Below are positions 12,953 through 15,892 of a stretch of DNA of 15,892 nt, piece after piece (within the stretch, counting starts at the first letter, position 1; each line of letters opens with the position of its first letter). The translations under genes were made by a program, and so were the position numbers. The stretch lies in assembly GCA_900549705.1 (NCBI GenBank), contig URPI01000033.1, positions 1 through 15,892 of the forward strand, written 5' to 3'. Below the pieces are notes generated by a model. That model was not told the origin of the DNA and did no database searches. It saw nothing but the letters and a program-made list of their open reading frames with translations. Origin of the DNA: an uncultured Eubacteriales bacterium (GTDB taxonomy: Bacteria > Bacillota > Clostridia > Oscillospirales > Oscillospiraceae).

Positions 12953-14305
12953 ATGGAAAAACAATTGGACGGGATTTATAACCTCTTGTGGGGCACCCCC
13001 ATGCTCCTGCTGATGCTGGGCGTTGGCGTTTGGCTGACCGTTTGCACCCGCTGTGTTCAAGTCCGTTTTTTCCCCAGTGCGGTTCGGCGATTTCTGCACC
13101 GTGAGAATGCCGGCGCGGATGGTGTTTCCCCATTTCGAGCGCTGTGTACCGCCCTGGCGGCCACAGTGGGAACAGGAAACATTGTGGGGGTAGCCGGGGC
13201 AATCAGCCTGGGCGGTCCGGGTTCCGTTCTTTGGATGCTGTTTTTTTCCTTCTTTGGGATGGCGGTGAAGTATGCAGAAGCGACGCTTGCCGTTCGCTTC
13301 CACACTTGCGAAAATGGCGAAATTGTTGGCGGCCCCATGTACATGATTCAGCTGGGCTTGCCAAAGATCTTCCTTCCCCTGGCCGGAATATACAGCTTCT
13401 GTGGCATTCTTGCTTCCTTTGGTGTTGGTAATTTGACTCAGGTCAATGCAATTGTCACCGGAATGCAAAGCGTTGTCGGTGCTTCGCGGCTTTCGCCAGT
13501 TGTTATTGGCATTGTGCTGATGGGATTTGTGGGTGTTGCCTTCTGGAAGGGGACGGATTCCATTGGCCGGTTTGCGGAATGCCTGGTGCCCTGTGCCGCA
13601 GGGATTTATATTGTACTGTGCCTTGTTTTTCTGATATGCAAAATAAGGAGCATTCCTGCGGCGCTGCAAAACATCCTGGCAGGAGCGTTTTCCCCAAAGG
13701 CAGTTACCGGCGGCATCATCGGCTCTGCCCTGCGAGCGCTGCAGGTGGGATGCAGCCGCGGGGTGTTCACCCATGAAGCCGGGATGGGAACTGCATCCAT
13801 TGCCCACGCTTCGGCCAATACCGCCCATCCGGCAGAACAGGGGATGATGGGCTTGATAGAGGTGTTTTTAGATACCTTTGTCATCTGCACCATGACCGCC
13901 CTCGTGATTTTGTGCAGCGGCTGTGAGATCCCTTATGGAATTGACACCGGTGCGAAGCTGACCATTTCTGCCTTTTCAGTGGTGTACGGTCGTTTTGGAA
14001 AGCTGATTGTCACTGCTTTTTTGGCAGTCTTTGCCTATGCAACCATTCTGGGATGGAGCTTTTATGGCGTGCGCTGTACCCGGTATCTGTTTGGCTGCAA
14101 GGCAGAGCCTTGGTATTTTACGTTGCAGACGGCGGTGGTACTGCTGGGAGCGGTGATGAATACATCCGTGGTGTGGAAAATGGCGGAGGTGTTCAATGGA
14201 CTCATGGCCATTCCCAATCTACTGGTGTTGCTGCTGCTCAGCCCGGTGTTAAAATCCGTTACAAATTCATATACACGCGAATCATCCGTTCGCAAATGGA
14301 GGTAG
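12953..14305 (+). CDS. Sodium:alanine/glycine symporter, AGCS family
   Basis: Imports alanine or glycine with Na+ across the cytoplasmic membrane. The protein has 450 residues and about ten to eleven hydrophobic helices. The AGCS signatures are clear: LCTALAATVGTGNIVGVAGA followed by SLGGPGSVLWMLFFSFFGMA and VKYAEATLAVRF; then VGGPMYMIQLGL; and CSRGVFTHEAGMGTASIAHA, the conserved segment in the second half. The acidic residue after the YAEATLA helix and the Thr/Asn of GTGN contribute to the substrate and Na+ sites in this family. ATG at 12953 has AGGAGG six bases upstream. The stop is two bases before the aminotransferase start, so the two are one operon, consistent with uptake of an amino acid that is then transaminated. 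Confidence 0.93.
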   Translation: MEKQLDGIYNLLWGTPMLLLMLGVGVWLTVCTRCVQVRFFPSAVRRFLHRENAGADGVSPFRALCTALAATVGTGNIVGVAGAISLGGPGSVLWMLFFSFFGMAVKYAEATLAVRFHTCENGEIVGGPMYMIQLGLPKIFLPLAGIYSFCGILASFGVGNLTQVNAIVTGMQSVVGASRLSPVVIGIVLMGFVGVAFWKGTDSIGRFAECLVPCAAGIYIVLCLVFLICKIRSIPAALQNILAGAFSPKAVTGGIIGSALRALQVGCSRGVFTHEAGMGTASIAHASANTAHPAEQGMMGLIEVFLDTFVICTMTALVILCSGCEIPYGIDTGAKLTISAFSVVYGRFGKLIVTAFLAVFAYATILGWSFYGVRCTRYLFGCKAEPWYFTLQTAVVLLGAVMNTSVVWKMAEVFNGLMAIPNLLVLLLLSPVLKSVTNSYTRESSVRKWR

Positions 14306-14307
14306 TT

Positions 14308-15534
14308 ATGCAAATTTCCATCAATGCAAACCGCTGTGAACCGTCGCCTATGCGGAAATTCCATCCTCTGGCGGTGGCAGCCGAGGAAAAGGGAAGAAAA
14401 ATCTATCACCTGAATATCGGCCAGCCTGATCTGGAGACTCCCACAGCCTATTATGAAACCATCCGCAACTTTAACCGGAAGACCCTGGCCTATGATGCGT
14501 CTCCCGGAAACCCCCTGCTGATTGATGCAATTCGGAATTACTATGCCGGGCTGGGCGTTTCGCTGGATGCTAACGATGTGCTCATCACCACCGGCGGCAG
14601 CGAGGCGCTGCTGCTGACCTGCCTGAGCATTCTTGACCCATACACCGAGGTTATCATCCCGGAGCCATACTATCCTAATTACACCACCTTTGTTCATGCA
14701 GCTGGCGGTGTCATCCGTGCGCTTCCCACCAATCCCTGGGAAGGATATCGCTATGCCCAGCGGGAGCGGATTGAGAGTCAGATTACCCGGAATACCCGCG
14801 CCATTCTGATTACCAATCCTGGCAATCCCACCGGCGTGGTGCTGAACCAGGATGAAATGCGCATGATTGCGGATATTGCAAAGGAGCATGACCTATTCCT
14901 CATTTGCGACGAGGTTTACCGCGAGTTCTGCTATGATGAAAAATTCGGTGTTCCCACTATGGCACACTTTACGGACATCCAGGATAATCTGGTTATTATT
15001 GACTCGGTGTCTAAGCGATTCTCTGCCTGCGGTGCCCGTGTTGGCGCGGTTATCACGAAGAACAAAGAGCTCCAGCAGGCGCTCCTGAAATTCTGCCAGT
15101 CCCGGCTGTCTGTTGCTACCATTGACCAGCTGGGCGCAGCGGCACTGTATTCTGTTTCCCCGGACTTTTTCCGCAGAAGTAAGGAAGAGTATAGGCACCG
15201 CAGAGACACGGTTATTTCCGGCCTTCGCAAAATTCCCGGTGTGGTTGTGGAAGAACCCATGGGCGCATTTTATGTAATGGCCAGCCTGCCGGTGGATGAT
15301 TCCGATAAATTCCAGAAGTGGCTGCTGGAATCCTTCGAGGATAAGGGCGATACAGTGATGTTTGCGCCTGGCGCGCCCTTCTATGAAACGCCGGGCAAGG
15401 GCATTAACGAGGTGCGTATTGCCTATGTGCTCAATCAGAAGGATCTGAGCCGCGCCATGGAGGTTCTGGCTGCTGGAATTGCAGCCTACCAGAAGCAGGT
15501 CATGAAGGTGACAAGCCACAGCGTAGACGCCTGA
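14308..15534 (+). CDS. PLP-dependent class I aminotransferase
   Basis: Transfers an amino group between an amino acid and a 2-oxo acid, with pyridoxal phosphate. The protein has 408 residues, the usual length for the aspartate/alanine aminotransferase fold. Blocks: YHLNIGQPDLETP near residue 33, TTGGSEALLLTC for the cofactor phosphate, NPGNPTG at residues 170-176, FLICDEVYREF (Asp for the pyridine nitrogen, Tyr for O3'), and SVSKRFSACGARVG, where Lys236 forms the Schiff base. A C-terminal NEVRIAYVLN carries the substrate carboxylate Arg. The start ATG at 14308 has GGAGG six bases upstream; a longer frame from 14053 lies inside the symporter gene and is rejected. It lies two bases after the symporter, so alanine or a related amino acid is the likely substrate, by inference only. 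Confidence 0.94.
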   Translation: MQISINANRCEPSPMRKFHPLAVAAEEKGRKIYHLNIGQPDLETPTAYYETIRNFNRKTLAYDASPGNPLLIDAIRNYYAGLGVSLDANDVLITTGGSEALLLTCLSILDPYTEVIIPEPYYPNYTTFVHAAGGVIRALPTNPWEGYRYAQRERIESQITRNTRAILITNPGNPTGVVLNQDEMRMIADIAKEHDLFLICDEVYREFCYDEKFGVPTMAHFTDIQDNLVIIDSVSKRFSACGARVGAVITKNKELQQALLKFCQSRLSVATIDQLGAAALYSVSPDFFRRSKEEYRHRRDTVISGLRKIPGVVVEEPMGAFYVMASLPVDDSDKFQKWLLESFEDKGDTVMFAPGAPFYETPGKGINEVRIAYVLNQKDLSRAMEVLAAGIAAYQKQVMKVTSHSVDA

Positions 15535-15548
15535 TGCACTACATATGG

Positions 15549-15580
15549 AAAGGCTGCTGCACGTTTGCGGCAGCCTTTTT
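15549..15580 (+). terminator. Intrinsic terminator after the symporter-aminotransferase operon
   Basis: AAAGGCTGCTGCA (15549-15561) pairs with TGCGGCAGCCTTT (15566-15578), 13 pairs with one T:G, four-base loop, ending in TTTTT. Confidence 0.9.
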
Positions 15581-15624
15581 CCGGCTTTGGTTCAACATAT
15601 AAATTTCACATCTGAGGTGAGAAG

Positions 15625-15892
15625 ATGAAAAAAGATATGTGCGTTGCCTGTGATGACGGCATCCTGAATATTCGGGTGGGAGCCATTATTATGCAGGACG
15701 GAAAAATTTTGATGGTTGGAAACGACAGGGCGGACTATCTCTATTCTGTCGGCGGCAGAATCCAGTTTGGGGAAACAGCGGAGGAAGCCGTTGTACGGGA
15801 AGTGTTCGAGGAAACGGGCGTAAAAATGGAAATTGACCGACTTGGTTTTGTCCAAGAGAACTATTTTTACGGTGATGCCCCCTCCAAGCAGG
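15625..15892 (+). CDS. Nudix hydrolase, 3' end outside window
   Basis: Hydrolyses a nucleoside diphosphate linked to another moiety; the substrate is unknown. The 89 complete codons visible contain a perfect Nudix box from Gly44 to Val66 (GRIQFGE, seven residues, REVFEETGV), matching Gx5Ex7REUxEExGU; the metal-binding glutamates are in REVFEE. The preceding strands (IRVGAIIMQDGKILMVGNDR) and YSVGGRIQFGE are typical. MKKDMCVACDDGILNI at the start carries two Cys but no recognisable zinc ribbon. ATG at 15625 has GAGGTGA (15614-15620) four bases upstream. The frame is open to the window edge, so the C-terminus is missing. It starts after a strong terminator and probably has its own promoter, which I could not define. 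Confidence 0.9.
   Translation, partial: MKKDMCVACDDGILNIRVGAIIMQDGKILMVGNDRADYLYSVGGRIQFGETAEEAVVREVFEETGVKMEIDRLGFVQENYFYGDAPSKQ

Noticed and set aside
14053..14307. An N-terminal extension of the aminotransferase to 493 residues
   Set aside because: The extension lies entirely within the symporter gene in another frame; GGAGG immediately before ATG 14308 and the family N-terminus fix the start.

Overview
The window (about 50% GC, short gene spacing, AGGAGG-type ribosome binding sites, occasional GTG and TTG starts) looks like a chromosomal segment of a gut-type anaerobic Firmicute, probably class Clostridia. The taxonomic call is inference from gene style and protein similarity to remembered families. 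No rRNA, tRNA, CRISPR array, insertion sequence or intact prophage is visible.

Layout. (1) 3-2010 (+): the 3' part of a GH32 beta-fructosidase and a PfkB-type fructokinase, a sucrose/fructan use operon closed by a strong hairpin. (2) 3857-2067 (-): a three-gene operon of a SAM methyltransferase, a GNAT acetyltransferase and a ParB-like-domain protein. (3) 3858-4638: a gene-poor stretch with two decayed coding remnants. (4) 4639-5352 (+): a zinc-type sirtuin with its own promoter, convergent with (5) a ThrE-type amino-acid exporter (-). (6) 7980-6734 (-): an HxlR regulator followed by a DegV lipid-binding protein. (7) 8147-11569 (+), divergent from hxlR: a Cu(I) P-type ATPase whose last helix and a CopZ-like metal-binding domain lie in the +1 frame, then an alpha/beta hydrolase. 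(8) 11630-12817 (+): a 44-codon small ORF, truA and an ArsC/Spx-like protein with overlapping ends. (9) 12953-15534 (+): a sodium:alanine/glycine symporter and a class I aminotransferase, an uptake-and-transamination pair. (10) 15625 to the edge (+): a Nudix hydrolase cut by the window.

The most interesting part is 7600-10640. The hxlR/copA intergenic region has two inverted repeats with identical geometry (5-bp arms, 6-bp spacer), centred exactly 21 bp apart on either side of a self-complementary TTGCAA that can serve as -35 box in both directions. The HxlR protein has a Cys-rich tail, which suggests but does not prove metal or redox sensing. The copA 3' end combines a one-base frameshift in a CCCC run with a CopZ-like domain whose well-placed ribosome binding site precedes ACG instead of ATG. 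I see no complete, clearly novel multi-gene system; most of the window is ordinary metabolic sequence.
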